10,885 nt of DNA from an uncultured Bacteroidota bacterium. GTDB lineage: Bacteria > Bacteroidota > Bacteroidia > NS11-12g > UBA955. The DNA lies in contig CAIRMY010000021.1 in assembly GCA_903879775.1 (NCBI GenBank), forward strand, positions 1 through 10,885, in the 5' to 3' direction. This document shows positions 1 through 7,877 of the stretch, piece after piece; position 1 is the stretch's first letter, and every line of letters starts with the position of its first letter. The notes beneath the pieces are model-generated. The model was not told the DNA's origin, did no database searches, and saw only the letters and a list, made by a program, of their open reading frames with translations. Both the position numbers and the translations under genes were made by a program.

Positions 1-98
1 CGAATTAATAATTTAAAGTCTTTTTGACTAATTTCCACTTCATCAACCGCGTTGGTAGAAACGAATTTTATTAATGCTTGAATCTCTCTTAAGTCCAT
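1..98 (-). CDS. accB: biotin carboxyl carrier protein of acetyl-CoA carboxylase, N-terminal fragment
   Basis: Reading leftwards from an ATG at 98-96, 32 codons are visible before the window edge. They begin MDLREIQALIKFV and continue into VDEVEISQKDFKLLI. This matches the N-terminal helix and first strand typical of AccB (MDLKEIQ-LIK-V-----EVE-----F-L-I). AccB carries biotin between the biotin carboxylase (AccC) and the carboxyltransferase. The lipoyl/biotinyl domain with its EAMKM lysine would lie outside the window. The gene follows the carboxyltransferase gene on the same strand, which suggests a carboxylase gene set, but a strong terminator (171-208) lies between them, so it probably has its own promoter. 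A weak candidate -7 element (TTTCTTTG on the minus strand, one mismatch) ends about 20 bases before the ATG. Identification rests only on the N-terminus. A BCCP-like subunit of another biotin enzyme is the alternative. Confidence 0.72.
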   Translation of the reverse strand, partial: MDLREIQALIKFVSTNAVDEVEISQKDFKLLI

Positions 99-129
99 AT
101 ATATTTATATTGGGTAGGCAAAGAAAATG

Positions 130-149
130 AAAAAATGCCAAAAAATGCC
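130..149. repeat. two tandem copies of a 10-bp unit (AAAAAATGCC)
   Basis: AAAAAATGCC occurs twice back to back (130-139 and 140-149). On the minus strand this reads GGCATTTTTT twice, in the accB leader region. The same core (GGGCATTTTT) forms one arm of the terminator at 171-208, so the copies could pair with the other arm. They may simply be slippage products. Confidence 0.6.
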
Positions 150-170
150 AAAAAACGTCCGGAAATGATC

Positions 171-208
171 AAAAAAAGGGCATTTTTATTCAAAAATGCC
201 CTTTTTTT
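171..208 (-). terminator. intrinsic terminator after the acyl-CoA carboxylase beta gene
   Basis: A perfect inverted repeat has arms 171-187 and 192-208 (17 bp each) around the 4-base loop ATTC. The core is GGGCATTTTT paired with AAAAATGCCC. It is flanked by seven A on the left and seven T on the right, so it can act in both directions. It lies 27 bases past the stop codon of the minus-strand carboxylase gene and before accB. Confidence 0.85.
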
Positions 209-234
209 AGTTAAATACGATCGAAAATCGATTT

Positions 235-1776
235 TTATAATGGAATATTTCCGTGTTTTTTACGCGGTAAATTTGAAACTTTATTTTCTAGCATTTCAAA
301 TGCATGAATCAATTTCAATCTTGTTTCTTCAGGAAAAATTACTTCATCTACAAATCCTCTTTCAGCTGCTCTATATGGATTTGCAAACAGATCTGAATAT
401 TCTTGTTCTTTTTCCTTTAAAGCAGCAGATTTATCTGAAGCACTGTCAATTTCTTTCTTAAAAATAATTTCAGCAGCTCCCTTTGCTCCCATTACAGCAA
501 TTTCTGCAGAAGGCCATGCAAAATTCATATCAGCACCAATATGTTTTGAATTCATAACATCATAAGCGCCACCATATGCTTTGCGCGTAATGACCGTAAT
601 TCTTGGAACCGTAGCTTCGCTGAAAGCATATAATAATTTTGCACCATTTGTAATAATTGCATTCCATTCTTGATCTGTGCCTGGTAAAAATCCTGGAACA
701 TCTTCCAATACCAATAAAGGAATATTAAATGCATCGCAGAAACGAACAAACCTCGCAGCTTTTTGACTGCTCGCTACATCCAATACACCAGCCAAATATG
801 CAGGTTGATTTGCTACAATACCAATACTTCTTCCCGCCAATCTTGCAAAACCAACAACAATGTTTTCTGCAAAGTTTGTATGAACCTCGTAAAAAGAGGA
901 TTCGTCAACAATATTCTCAATTACATCTTTAATGTTATATGGTTGATTTGGATTGTTTGGAATAATATTTTTTAACGAATCGCGAACTTCATTCGCTAAG
1001 TGATATTCAAGTTTAGCCGTTTTTTCTTCGCAATTCTGGGGGACATAACTCAGCAATTTACGAATATTTTGTATGCATAATACTTCATTCGCAACTGTAA
1101 AATGTGCCACTCCACTTTTCGAACCATGAACTGAAGCACCTCCCAAATCCTCCGAAGATACATCCTCATTGGTTACCGTTTTAACAACATTTGGACCCGT
1201 TACAAACATGTAACTCGTATTTTCCACCATGTAAATAAAGTCGGTTAAAGCAGGGGAATAAACTGCACCGCCTGCGCAAGGACCCATGATTGCAGAAATT
1301 TGCGGAATTACGCCACTGCTTCTTACATTTTTATAAAAAATATCGGCGTATCCTCCAAGAGAAACAACCCCTTCTTGAATTCTTGCGCCGCCAGAATCAT
1401 TTAGACCAATTAAAGGTGCACCATTTTGAAGTGCCAAATCCATTATTTTGCAAATTTTCTCAGCGTGTGTTTCAGACAATGAACCGCCAAAAACAGTGAA
1501 ATCTTGGCTAAAAACGTAGGTTAAACGCCCATTAACTTTACCATAACCAGTAACCACTCCATCTCCTAGGAGTTTTTGTTTTTCCATTCCAAAATCGGAA
1601 CTTCTATGGGCCACAAAAGCACCAATTTCACAAAAGGTATTTTCATCTAGCAATAACGCAATACGCTCTCTTGCCGTTAGCTTTCCTTTCTTATGTTGTG
1701 AATCGATTCTTGCTTGTCCACCACCTAATAGCGACTCAGCTCTTTTCTGATTTAATAATTCTCTTGACTCAGACAT
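235..1776 (-). CDS. pccB: acyl-CoA carboxylase beta subunit (propionyl-CoA carboxylase / methylmalonyl-CoA decarboxylase type carboxyltransferase)
   Basis: This 513-residue protein has the full length of the PccB/MmdA carboxyltransferase family. These enzymes move a carboxyl group between biotin and an acyl-CoA in the cytoplasm. The N-terminal half shows GKLTARERIALLLD (31-44), FSQDFTVFGGSLSE (89-102), the first oxyanion-hole loop DSGGARIQEG (127-136) and GPCAGGAVYSPALTDF (165-180). The C-terminal half shows the second oxyanion-hole loop YGGAYDVM (401-408) and WPSAEIAVMGAKGA (421-434). Asp406, just after GGAY, is the residue associated with propionyl-type rather than acetyl-type specificity in studied actinobacterial enzymes, so a propionyl-CoA substrate is favoured. 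Start: the N-terminus aligns with family members at the first ATG. There is no Shine-Dalgarno motif, and a -7 promoter element ends six bases upstream. The gene is flanked by terminators on both sides, and accB follows. PccB and the sodium-pump decarboxylase subunit MmdA cannot be told apart from sequence alone; no decarboxylase membrane subunits are visible. Confidence 0.93.
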   Translation of the reverse strand: MSESRELLNQKRAESLLGGGQARIDSQHKKGKLTARERIALLLDENTFCEIGAFVAHRSSDFGMEKQKLLGDGVVTGYGKVNGRLTYVFSQDFTVFGGSLSETHAEKICKIMDLALQNGAPLIGLNDSGGARIQEGVVSLGGYADIFYKNVRSSGVIPQISAIMGPCAGGAVYSPALTDFIYMVENTSYMFVTGPNVVKTVTNEDVSSEDLGGASVHGSKSGVAHFTVANEVLCIQNIRKLLSYVPQNCEEKTAKLEYHLANEVRDSLKNIIPNNPNQPYNIKDVIENIVDESSFYEVHTNFAENIVVGFARLAGRSIGIVANQPAYLAGVLDVASSQKAARFVRFCDAFNIPLLVLEDVPGFLPGTDQEWNAIITNGAKLLYAFSEATVPRITVITRKAYGGAYDVMNSKHIGADMNFAWPSAEIAVMGAKGAAEIIFKKEIDSASDKSAALKEKEQEYSDLFANPYRAAERGFVDEVIFPEETRLKLIHAFEMLENKVSNLPRKKHGNIPL

Positions 1777-1781
1777 TCTTG

Positions 1782-1789
1782 CAAATTTA
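1782..1789 (-). promoter_or_regulatory. -7 promoter element (TAAATTTG) at the carboxylase start codon
   Basis: On the minus strand TAAATTTG is a perfect match to the Bacteroidota -7 consensus TAnnTTTG. Only five bases separate it from the ATG, so transcription would begin at or about two bases before the start codon. The best -33 candidate is a TTTG inside the upstream terminator hairpin (1817-1814), 24 bases away, which is longer than usual. The -33 assignment is therefore weak. Confidence 0.55.
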
Positions 1790-1799
1790 AGAAACTATT

Positions 1800-1831
1800 A
1801 AAAAAAATAGCTCCAAATTTGGAGCTATTTT
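1800..1831 (-). terminator. intrinsic terminator after porV
   Basis: A perfect palindrome spans 1804-1831, with AATAGCTCC and GGAGCTATT arms around a central AAATTT. It is followed on the minus strand by eight T (complement of A1800-1807). It begins 24 bases beyond the porV stop codon, closing the porU-porV unit before the carboxylase gene. Confidence 0.85.
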
Positions 1832-1854
1832 AAAATCTTTTCTATTTTAGACCA

Positions 1855-3078
1855 TTAATTGGTTGTTGGAGGAGCCTCTTTTAAAGAATTTAAATCAAAC
1901 AATAATGAAAAACGCATTTGATTTTGTAATGGATGTCGGTTTGCCAAAGGAATTAAATAGGCCGCATCTACCGTTAATGATTGAAATTTCAAACCGATAC
2001 CTGTTGTAATGTATTGACGACCGCCTTTTGTTGCAGATTCATAAAACAAACCACCACGCACAGAAAATGCATTATCATATATGTATTCAACTCCCACATT
2101 TGTTATCCACTCTTTCATTTCCTCAGTGAATCCACCTGGTGCATCAGTAAACGATTGGAACATTCCTTGAATTGTACCTACATTTGGATCAGTACCAACA
2201 TATTGACGCATATTTCCCTTAAAACTATCACCTGAGTTATCCCATTTTTGAAGATAGTAAGGACGCGTTGGCACCAATAATTTATTAAAATCTAGGTATA
2301 CATTTACCTTATTGTAATTATCGATTTCAGTGTTATAACCCACCCCTAGTTTTAAGTTTGTTGGAATAAAGTCCAGTTTTTCTTTTGAAGAATATGTCAT
2401 TTTAGATCCAATATTCTGAATATTCATACCAAGATTGAATTTTCTCTTTTTACCACTAATTCTCATTTCAGTTTTGTAAAGTAAACTAATATCTCCTGCA
2501 ATTGAAGTTGCCGCGTTGTAGTCAATTCCATTACGAATTCCACTACCAACAATATTTGAATAAATATAGCGAAGGTTAACACCCATCGACAATTGCTTTG
2601 TAAAACCAAGAGCATAACCAGCGTCAAATGCAAATTCATTTGGATTAAAGCTACCTTGTGGAGCACCTTCAAAATCTGTAAATTGAATATTTCCCAAAGA
2701 AAAATACCTAAATGAACCACTAATCACACCTCTTTTACCAACTTTTTGATATCCCGATAGATATGAAAATCCAACGTCATCTACCAATTGGCGCAACCAT
2801 GGAGCATAAGAAATTGAAAATCCTGAAGATTTCTCTGCATTTAACAAGTTTGCATTATTCCAGCAACCACTGTTTGCGTCAGGTGAGAACAATGCAACTC
2901 CAACATCTCCCATACCAGCTGAACGGCTATCTGGCGTGATGGTTAAAAATGGTACCATTGTTGTTACCGTATTTAACTGACCAGCTAAATCCTTAGACGA
3001 AATACTTTGAGTTTGAGTTTGAGCTTGACTATACAGACTTAAAGATGATAATAACGAAAATAAAATTTGTCTTCTCAT
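1855..3078 (-). CDS. porV: T9SS outer-membrane shuttle protein PorV (LptO)
   Basis: PorV is an outer-membrane beta-barrel that picks up T9SS cargo by its C-terminal domain and delivers it to the sortase PorU; the two form the attachment complex. The chosen start gives 407 residues, close to known PorV proteins. It opens with a signal peptide (MRRQILFSLLSSLSLYSQA, then QTQTQ). The family hallmark follows at about residues 37-62: TTMVPFLTITPDSRSAGMGD then VGVA, with SPDANS and W-N just after. The rest is typical barrel sequence with alternating aromatic strands, ending FSLLFDLNSL near the C-terminus. The frame opens earlier, at an ATG at 3144, 22 bases after porU. That adds 22 residues and would put a polar stretch before the signal peptide, so the ATG at 3078 is preferred. 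A -7 element (TATTTTTG, 3097-3090) lies just ahead of it. The neighbour porU is upstream on the same strand, as in Flavobacterium johnsoniae. Confidence 0.93.
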   Translation of the reverse strand: MRRQILFSLLSSLSLYSQAQTQTQSISSKDLAGQLNTVTTMVPFLTITPDSRSAGMGDVGVALFSPDANSGCWNNANLLNAEKSSGFSISYAPWLRQLVDDVGFSYLSGYQKVGKRGVISGSFRYFSLGNIQFTDFEGAPQGSFNPNEFAFDAGYALGFTKQLSMGVNLRYIYSNIVGSGIRNGIDYNAATSIAGDISLLYKTEMRISGKKRKFNLGMNIQNIGSKMTYSSKEKLDFIPTNLKLGVGYNTEIDNYNKVNVYLDFNKLLVPTRPYYLQKWDNSGDSFKGNMRQYVGTDPNVGTIQGMFQSFTDAPGGFTEEMKEWITNVGVEYIYDNAFSVRGGLFYESATKGGRQYITTGIGLKFQSLTVDAAYLIPLANRHPLQNQMRFSLLFDLNSLKEAPPTTN

Positions 3079-3089
3079 ATGTGTGAAGG

Positions 3090-3097
3090 CAAAAATA
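3090..3097 (-). promoter_or_regulatory. candidate -7 promoter element (TATTTTTG) for porV
   Basis: TATTTTTG on the minus strand matches TAnnTTTG and ends 11 bases before the preferred porV ATG at 3078. No TTG is seen at the expected -33 distance, so this may be a weak internal promoter or chance in AT-rich DNA. If real, it lets porV be made apart from porU and rules out the 3144 start for that transcript. Confidence 0.35.
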
Positions 3098-3166
3098 GGA
3101 CTTGAAATCAGAGATTTATAATTTTTTTTCAAAGTATTGATCATTTTTTTAAATTTTGTTTTGTGT

Positions 3167-6100
3167 TTATCGCAATTTTATAAATTTACCACTCACTATT
3201 TTCGACATGCCATCGGCAGTAGTTGCTTGTATTTTATAGAAATACATATTGTCATTAAAAACATTCCCATTTTTTCCTTTTCCATCCCAAACAACTGCAT
3301 TAAATACCGAAGTACTTGCAATTTCAGTGTGTTTACCAGATGCAATTTCACTTCCGTTGGTACTGTATATATGCCAATTAATTTCAATATCTTCACCACT
3401 AAGGTTATGATTAATCCATAAATTCACATCCTCACCAACTGCAGGATTGGGTTTTGCACCAAACTCATTGATTTCAAAGGATCTTCCTGGAACAACTTCA
3501 AATTCAATATATCCTCTTCCTGAGTTATTGTAAATATCCCATGCGTTACAACGAATTTTATGTTTTCCTGCATCCAAATTATCAAGTGGAAATATAATGG
3601 TTCCTCGCTTATAAGAATTTTCATCGTATTTGAAGTAAGAATTAACCACAAACGATTTTTCATTTTCGGTTTCTGGATCAATAACAATTTCTAAGTCTCT
3701 ACCTATACCAGTTCCAGTTGCGTTGATACCGCTGTAATCAAAAACCCTTCCTACAAATTTGGCATTTTTAAATACTTTACCTCCATTTTTAAAGGTTGTA
3801 TCATTCATAAAGGCAAAAACCTCAGGTCCAATGGTATCAATTTCTTTAATATTTTCACTTCCACCTATGGTAAATATCCAAGATCCACTTGCATCAGTAA
3901 CGCCATTCTGAGCATAAAATATTGCCCTTCCCTCACCCAAATTGTATGAAATATCTTTAGGCACTGTGAAAATTAAGTTAAAATCTCCATGACTCACTGA
4001 AACACTACCTTTATATATAACTCCATTTTCAGATAAGAATGGCAGTTCTCCACCTTCTTTATCATTATTCAAAGTATATTTCAATAATGGTTTATCTAAA
4101 ATTTCAACATCCATAGAACCGTTAAAATCCGTCATTTTACCCTTTAACCTTTCGTTGATATGACCTTTTAACTTTACAACAGAAAATGCCTTGATGGTGT
4201 CGTCAAAGGAAGTTGCGTCTTTTCCATTGATTGAATCAATTAAAATTAAATTTTTGGGAAAAGCCAATTTCATTGATGGATCACCAAGTAGTGCAAATTT
4301 TGTATCTTCTGTTTCGTATTGTGTTTTCGGCCTATTCTTCAACTTGGTATACATTTGTCCCAAAGTAGGCATTGGTTCATTTGGTTTAGGAAATCCATAA
4401 TTTGTCCAAAATGCATTGTTTATATCTGAATTTCCCGAAACAAAAACCAAACGTGTGGTTGACATTAAGGCAATCACGCCCCCATTTGGATTTAATAATG
4501 TGAGTTCGCCAGCACTTTGGAATTTGGGATCATCAAACCTAGAAAACTCGCAAGTTGCTGTGAACATAATTGGCATGTTGTATTTATTATTCCAACTATT
4601 GATCATTGGAATATCCAAAAACGCTTCCTGAGCCCATCCTTTTTCACCACCGTGTCCTTGATAATTCATGAGTAAACTTCCCTCAGACAAAGTACTATTG
4701 ATAGCGGCACTCACACCAGGGTATTTTTGATTATTCCCATTCGTAACTTGAGTGTATGCATCAGAATATATTTTATTAATTCTCAAGCTGGGATGCAACT
4801 TCATGATATTCTTGGCATAATTTTCAGATTGATTTGTGAAAATTGTTTCCCAATTTTTATCGTTGTCGTCAGTAACAAAAGTGATTTTATTTCTCCAAGA
4901 GCCCAAGGCTTTAGGACTTTCGTACCTTTTAATCTTGTTTACTACACCCTGAGCTTCAGCAAGAGTTCTACATGGAATTCTACCAATAGAAATGGCCATT
5001 TTGTTCGAATTTGTCGTTTCAGGATTTCCTTTGCCTATTTCAAAATATCCGAGAACATCATCTAAACAAAAAACTTGAGATTTAAAGTATCCGTTAGACT
5101 GATAGATAGGAATGAAATTGCTATTGTTTGAAACTCTGTTCTGCATATCAAATGAAGCTGAGCCCATAAGCAACACAAATTTTAACTTACCATTTGATTT
5201 TGAGTATTCAGCCTTTAAATATTCTCTAAGAGCCATTAAATCTTGCTGAGTACCCGAAAATTCATTGTAAATCTGTTGAGGTGTTACAACTTTAACGCTC
5301 AGTAAATCATTGCTTTTTCTAAATTCTGCCAAATCATTGGAAGCCTTAACAAAATCCGGATGGGAAATAATCACCATATCTAAATTTCCATCTACAATAT
5401 TTTGATTTTCAATTGTACCTACGAATGCTGGAGGAGTGAGTTCATTTAAATTAAAAACCCATAAACGACTAATTTTTTGAGTATCTTTTATTTTGAGGGA
5501 TATTGATCCTCCATTGTCGAATGATTCGATAAATTGTGGCAAACTGCAATTGGTTACGTCCAAATATCGATAATCTAAATTTGAAGTATTGAATAAAATT
5601 TCTTTATTGGAGTCCGTATTCAATAGCTCGGGATTTATGATTGAATATTGCCCTTTGCCCAACTCAATTGGTTTTTGGTACAATATTTTGTAATAATTTA
5701 AATAAACGCCAGATTGGGTGTTTCTACGGTTAAGTTTCAAATAAATTTTAACATCATTTGTGAATACTTTAGGAACATTTAATTCAACAGTATAATCATA
5801 AATCGCTTCGTTATCTGGATTGTTTTGACGCAGGTAAAGCATCTTAGAAAACCCATTAACGTTTACATAAACACTGCCAGTATCATTGTACATGGCAATG
5901 CCCAGCGATAATTTGATTGTAATTGAATCTGCATTTGGACTTATTTTCTCAACAAAAGTTCTTTCTAAAAACTCATTGCCTAATTTTTCACCAACCCAAT
6001 AGTTTCCCATTGTAGTAGGATTTACAATGTCAGAATCATGAATATGGTATGTCAAAGTGTTTTCAATTTTCTTACACTGTAGCAAATTTGTGTGCGATAT

Positions 6101-6559
6101 CGAATTAATTCTTTGTCCATCAGTCGTATTAAAACCTAACAAGCCAAAAGATTTATTGCTGTAAAAATTATTGAAATGAAGGAGGTTTGCATCTTCGTAA
6201 GAAACATCTTTAATCGATTGTTTGAAGATAATTATGTAATCCGATGGGTCGAACGAATTATCTTCTTGGCCAAAAATAAAGATTGGAATTTCGGTACAAC
6301 TTTCCTTTGCAGAAGAATTAATGAGCGATAGATTATTTCCTTGAACTGTATAGAAATGTAATTTTTTTGGGTTTAATGAAATTAAATTGAACCCATAATT
6401 TTTAAGATCATTGTATGTGATTTTATATGCCGCTGTTTGTTTAAATTCGAGTTGAACCCACTTCCCAGTATTTAAAACTTGTGCATGCGATTGATTTGCA
6501 ATAAATGCAAAACAAACAATTAACAGTTTGATTAATAATTTTTTAGATTGAAACATCAT
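3167..6559 (-). CDS. porU: T9SS C-terminal signal peptidase / sortase PorU (peptidase family C25)
   Basis: PorU is the gingipain-like cysteine peptidase of the T9SS attachment complex. It cuts the C-terminal signal from exported cargo at the outer membrane and joins the cargo to a surface anchor. The 1130-residue length fits the family (about 1100-1200). A signal peptide covers residues 1-26 (hydrophobic LLIKLLIVCFAFI, ending SHA before QVL). The N-terminal part (about 30-390) is beta-rich. The C25 domain follows at about 390-770: MVIISHPDF, LLMGSASFD, ISIGRIPCRT, then MNYQGHGG with His636 and FTATCEFSRFDDP with Cys670, the expected catalytic pair. It closes with FALLGDPSMKL. The C-terminal ~95 residues resemble an Ig-like/T9SS C-terminal domain (WDGKGKNGNVF, MYFYKI, GKFIKLR), which PorU is known to keep. 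Two ATG codons are adjacent (6559, 6556) and give nearly the same protein. porV follows on the same strand, and porP is divergent. Confidence 0.95.
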   Translation of the reverse strand: MMFQSKKLLIKLLIVCFAFIANQSHAQVLNTGKWVQLEFKQTAAYKITYNDLKNYGFNLISLNPKKLHFYTVQGNNLSLINSSAKESCTEIPIFIFGQEDNSFDPSDYIIIFKQSIKDVSYEDANLLHFNNFYSNKSFGLLGFNTTDGQRINSISHTNLLQCKKIENTLTYHIHDSDIVNPTTMGNYWVGEKLGNEFLERTFVEKISPNADSITIKLSLGIAMYNDTGSVYVNVNGFSKMLYLRQNNPDNEAIYDYTVELNVPKVFTNDVKIYLKLNRRNTQSGVYLNYYKILYQKPIELGKGQYSIINPELLNTDSNKEILFNTSNLDYRYLDVTNCSLPQFIESFDNGGSISLKIKDTQKISRLWVFNLNELTPPAFVGTIENQNIVDGNLDMVIISHPDFVKASNDLAEFRKSNDLLSVKVVTPQQIYNEFSGTQQDLMALREYLKAEYSKSNGKLKFVLLMGSASFDMQNRVSNNSNFIPIYQSNGYFKSQVFCLDDVLGYFEIGKGNPETTNSNKMAISIGRIPCRTLAEAQGVVNKIKRYESPKALGSWRNKITFVTDDNDKNWETIFTNQSENYAKNIMKLHPSLRINKIYSDAYTQVTNGNNQKYPGVSAAINSTLSEGSLLMNYQGHGGEKGWAQEAFLDIPMINSWNNKYNMPIMFTATCEFSRFDDPKFQSAGELTLLNPNGGVIALMSTTRLVFVSGNSDINNAFWTNYGFPKPNEPMPTLGQMYTKLKNRPKTQYETEDTKFALLGDPSMKLAFPKNLILIDSINGKDATSFDDTIKAFSVVKLKGHINERLKGKMTDFNGSMDVEILDKPLLKYTLNNDKEGGELPFLSENGVIYKGSVSVSHGDFNLIFTVPKDISYNLGEGRAIFYAQNGVTDASGSWIFTIGGSENIKEIDTIGPEVFAFMNDTTFKNGGKVFKNAKFVGRVFDYSGINATGTGIGRDLEIVIDPETENEKSFVVNSYFKYDENSYKRGTIIFPLDNLDAGKHKIRCNAWDIYNNSGRGYIEFEVVPGRSFEINEFGAKPNPAVGEDVNLWINHNLSGEDIEINWHIYSTNGSEIASGKHTEIASTSVFNAVVWDGKGKNGNVFNDNMYFYKIQATTADGMSKIVSGKFIKLR

Positions 6560-6630
6560 TTAAAAAAGAATATTTTTTTGTAGACAATTAGAATTAAAAC
6601 GTAAATTTCGGTGAATAATTCGATATTTTT

Positions 6631-6638
6631 CAAATTTA
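6631..6638 (-). promoter_or_regulatory. candidate -7 promoter element (TAAATTTG) for porU
   Basis: TAAATTTG on the minus strand fits TAnnTTTG and would start a transcript near 6627, with a leader of about 68 bases. No TTG or TTTG is present at the -33 distance, so the site is tentative. It is the only such match on the minus strand in the porU-porP intergenic region that I can find. Confidence 0.35.
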
Positions 6639-6714
6639 TGTCCAATAAATGACATTTTTTGTTGTTTGTTGGTAGAAGGGGAATGTCAAAAATGATTCAA
6701 TTTTTTATTTTTTT

Positions 6715-6745
6715 TTTGTTTCAAACAATTTATCCTTTACTTTTG
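6715..6745 (+). promoter_or_regulatory. promoter of the porP/sprF gene
   Basis: TTTG (6715-6718), a 19-base gap and TACTTTTG (6738-6745) match both Bacteroidota sigma-ABfr-type elements. Transcription should begin near 6749, leaving a leader of only about eight bases before the ATG at 6757. A long T-run (6701-6717) sits just upstream of and into the -33 element. Confidence 0.75.
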
Positions 6746-6756
6746 TTTCAAACTAC

Positions 6757-7770
6757 ATGAAAATGAAAAGAGCATTACGCACTATTTTATTCGGTTTTAT
6801 ATTCGGAGGGACAGTTAACTTGTTTGCACAAGATCCAGAGTTAACACAATTTTATGCTGCCCCTGTTTATACAAATCCGGCCCTAGCTGGTTCTGCAGTA
6901 TGTCAAAGCGGCGCAGCTGGTCGTTTAGCATTAAACTACAGAAATCAATGGCCAAATCTTCCTGGAACATTTCGTTCTTTGTGTGCATCTTGGGATCAAC
7001 ATATTCCTTCTGTTGGAGGTGGTGTTGGAGCAATGGTATTCCACGATATCGCGGGTTCAGGTTTATTAACATCAACTACAGTGTCTGGTGTTTATAGTTA
7101 CCTTTTGCCAATTGGTAGAGGTGGTGGACGTGTTTTCATGCGTTTCGGGCTACAAGGTTCAATGGCATTCAAGAGTTTAGATTTCAACAGACTTAAATTT
7201 GGTGATCAAATTTTACCAACTCAAGGATTTAAAAATCCTACGGGCGAACAAAAACCATCCGAAAATATTAGTTATCCTAATTTCAATGCCGGTTGGATTA
7301 TGTACAACAGCAAATTTTACTTAGGCTTTGCTGCACATAATATTACTGAACCAAATTGGAGCTTTTACAAAAATCCTGATGAAGTTCTGCCAAGAAGATA
7401 TACTGTTCATGCAGGTGGTGTTATAAAAATATCAAAAAGCAGATATGAAGAGAACACATTCTCTCCAAACGCTTTATTTATGATGCAAAGAAACTTTACA
7501 CAGTTAAACTTAGGCTTCTATGCAAATAAAGGTCCTTTGGTTACTGGTTTGTGGTTTAGACAAACTTTTGGAAATTACAAAAATTCGGATGCAATTATAA
7601 TGTTGGTTGGATTTAGAAAAGATAGATTTAAGTTTGGTTATAGTTACGACTTTACAGTGAGTGATGGTCGTTCAGCAATTCCTGCCAGTCATGAAGTAAG
7701 TGCTACCATTGATTGGTGCGTACCTCCGGGAGGAAAGCCATTCAAACCTATTAAGTGTCCAGAGTTCTAA
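6757..7770 (+). CDS. porP: T9SS outer-membrane protein of the PorP/SprF family
   Basis: The 337-residue protein has a signal peptide (residues 1-24, ending NLFA before QDPEL). It then shows the family N-terminal signature QDPELTQFY followed by YTNPALAG (residues 25-45), as in PorP/SprF proteins (QDPxFSQYY...NPAxAG). The body is a predicted outer-membrane beta-barrel rich in glycine and aromatic residues (GGGVGAMVFHD, FNAGWIMY, FYLGFAAHNIT, RYTVHAGG, FKFGYSYDFTVS). The tail carries two cysteines (Cys321, Cys334) in a WCVPPGG...IKCPEF ending. PorP is needed for T9SS secretion in Porphyromonas; SprF helps export SprB-type adhesins in Flavobacterium, and genomes hold many copies. No adhesin gene is adjacent, and the gene sits between porU and gldJ, which favours a core PorP role over a cargo-specific SprF role. 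ATG 6757 is chosen; ATG 6763 would remove only two residues. It has its own promoter and terminator. Confidence 0.9.
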   Translation: MKMKRALRTILFGFIFGGTVNLFAQDPELTQFYAAPVYTNPALAGSAVCQSGAAGRLALNYRNQWPNLPGTFRSLCASWDQHIPSVGGGVGAMVFHDIAGSGLLTSTTVSGVYSYLLPIGRGGGRVFMRFGLQGSMAFKSLDFNRLKFGDQILPTQGFKNPTGEQKPSENISYPNFNAGWIMYNSKFYLGFAAHNITEPNWSFYKNPDEVLPRRYTVHAGGVIKISKSRYEENTFSPNALFMMQRNFTQLNLGFYANKGPLVTGLWFRQTFGNYKNSDAIIMLVGFRKDRFKFGYSYDFTVSDGRSAIPASHEVSATIDWCVPPGGKPFKPIKCPEF

Positions 7771-7782
7771 ACACATTTACAG

Positions 7783-7810
7783 AAAGTCCGAATTATCGGA
7801 CTTTTTTTTT
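7783..7810 (+). terminator. intrinsic terminator after porP
   Basis: The arms AAAGTCCGA (7783-7791) and TCGGACTTT (7796-7804) pair perfectly around an ATTA loop. The T-tract runs on to 7810. It starts 12 bases after the porP stop codon. The end of its T-tract overlaps the -33 element of the gldJ promoter. Confidence 0.85.
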
Positions 7811-7838
7811 GCTTTATATAAAAAATTCACTATGTTTG
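7808..7838 (+). promoter_or_regulatory. promoter of gldJ
   Basis: TTTG (7808-7811), a 19-base gap and TATGTTTG (7831-7838) match the Bacteroidota promoter consensus at both elements. The predicted start is near 7842, giving a leader of about 36 bases before ATG 7878. The -33 element uses the last bases of the porP terminator T-tract. The site also shows that the open frame upstream of 7842 is not part of gldJ. Confidence 0.75.
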
Positions 7839-7877
7839 CAAATAATATGGGATTTCTGTCGTTATAATAAAACAACA

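Noticed and set aside
135..461. Plus-strand open frame of 108 codons over the start of the window
   Set aside because: It covers the terminator hairpin and then runs antisense through the conserved C-terminus of the carboxylase gene. The translation is low in complexity and matches nothing recognisable.
6560..6756. Hidden gene or riboswitch in the porU-porP spacer
   Set aside because: The 197 bases are very AT-rich with long T-runs, lack a coding frame of note and show no conserved RNA motif I recognise. Promoter elements are enough to account for it.
7755..7877. N-terminal extension of gldJ back to an ATG inside porP
   Set aside because: The extension spans the porP terminator and the gldJ promoter, and would place 64 residues before the lipobox cysteine. 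A lipoprotein signal must be near the N-terminus, so the start is at 7878 (or 7896).
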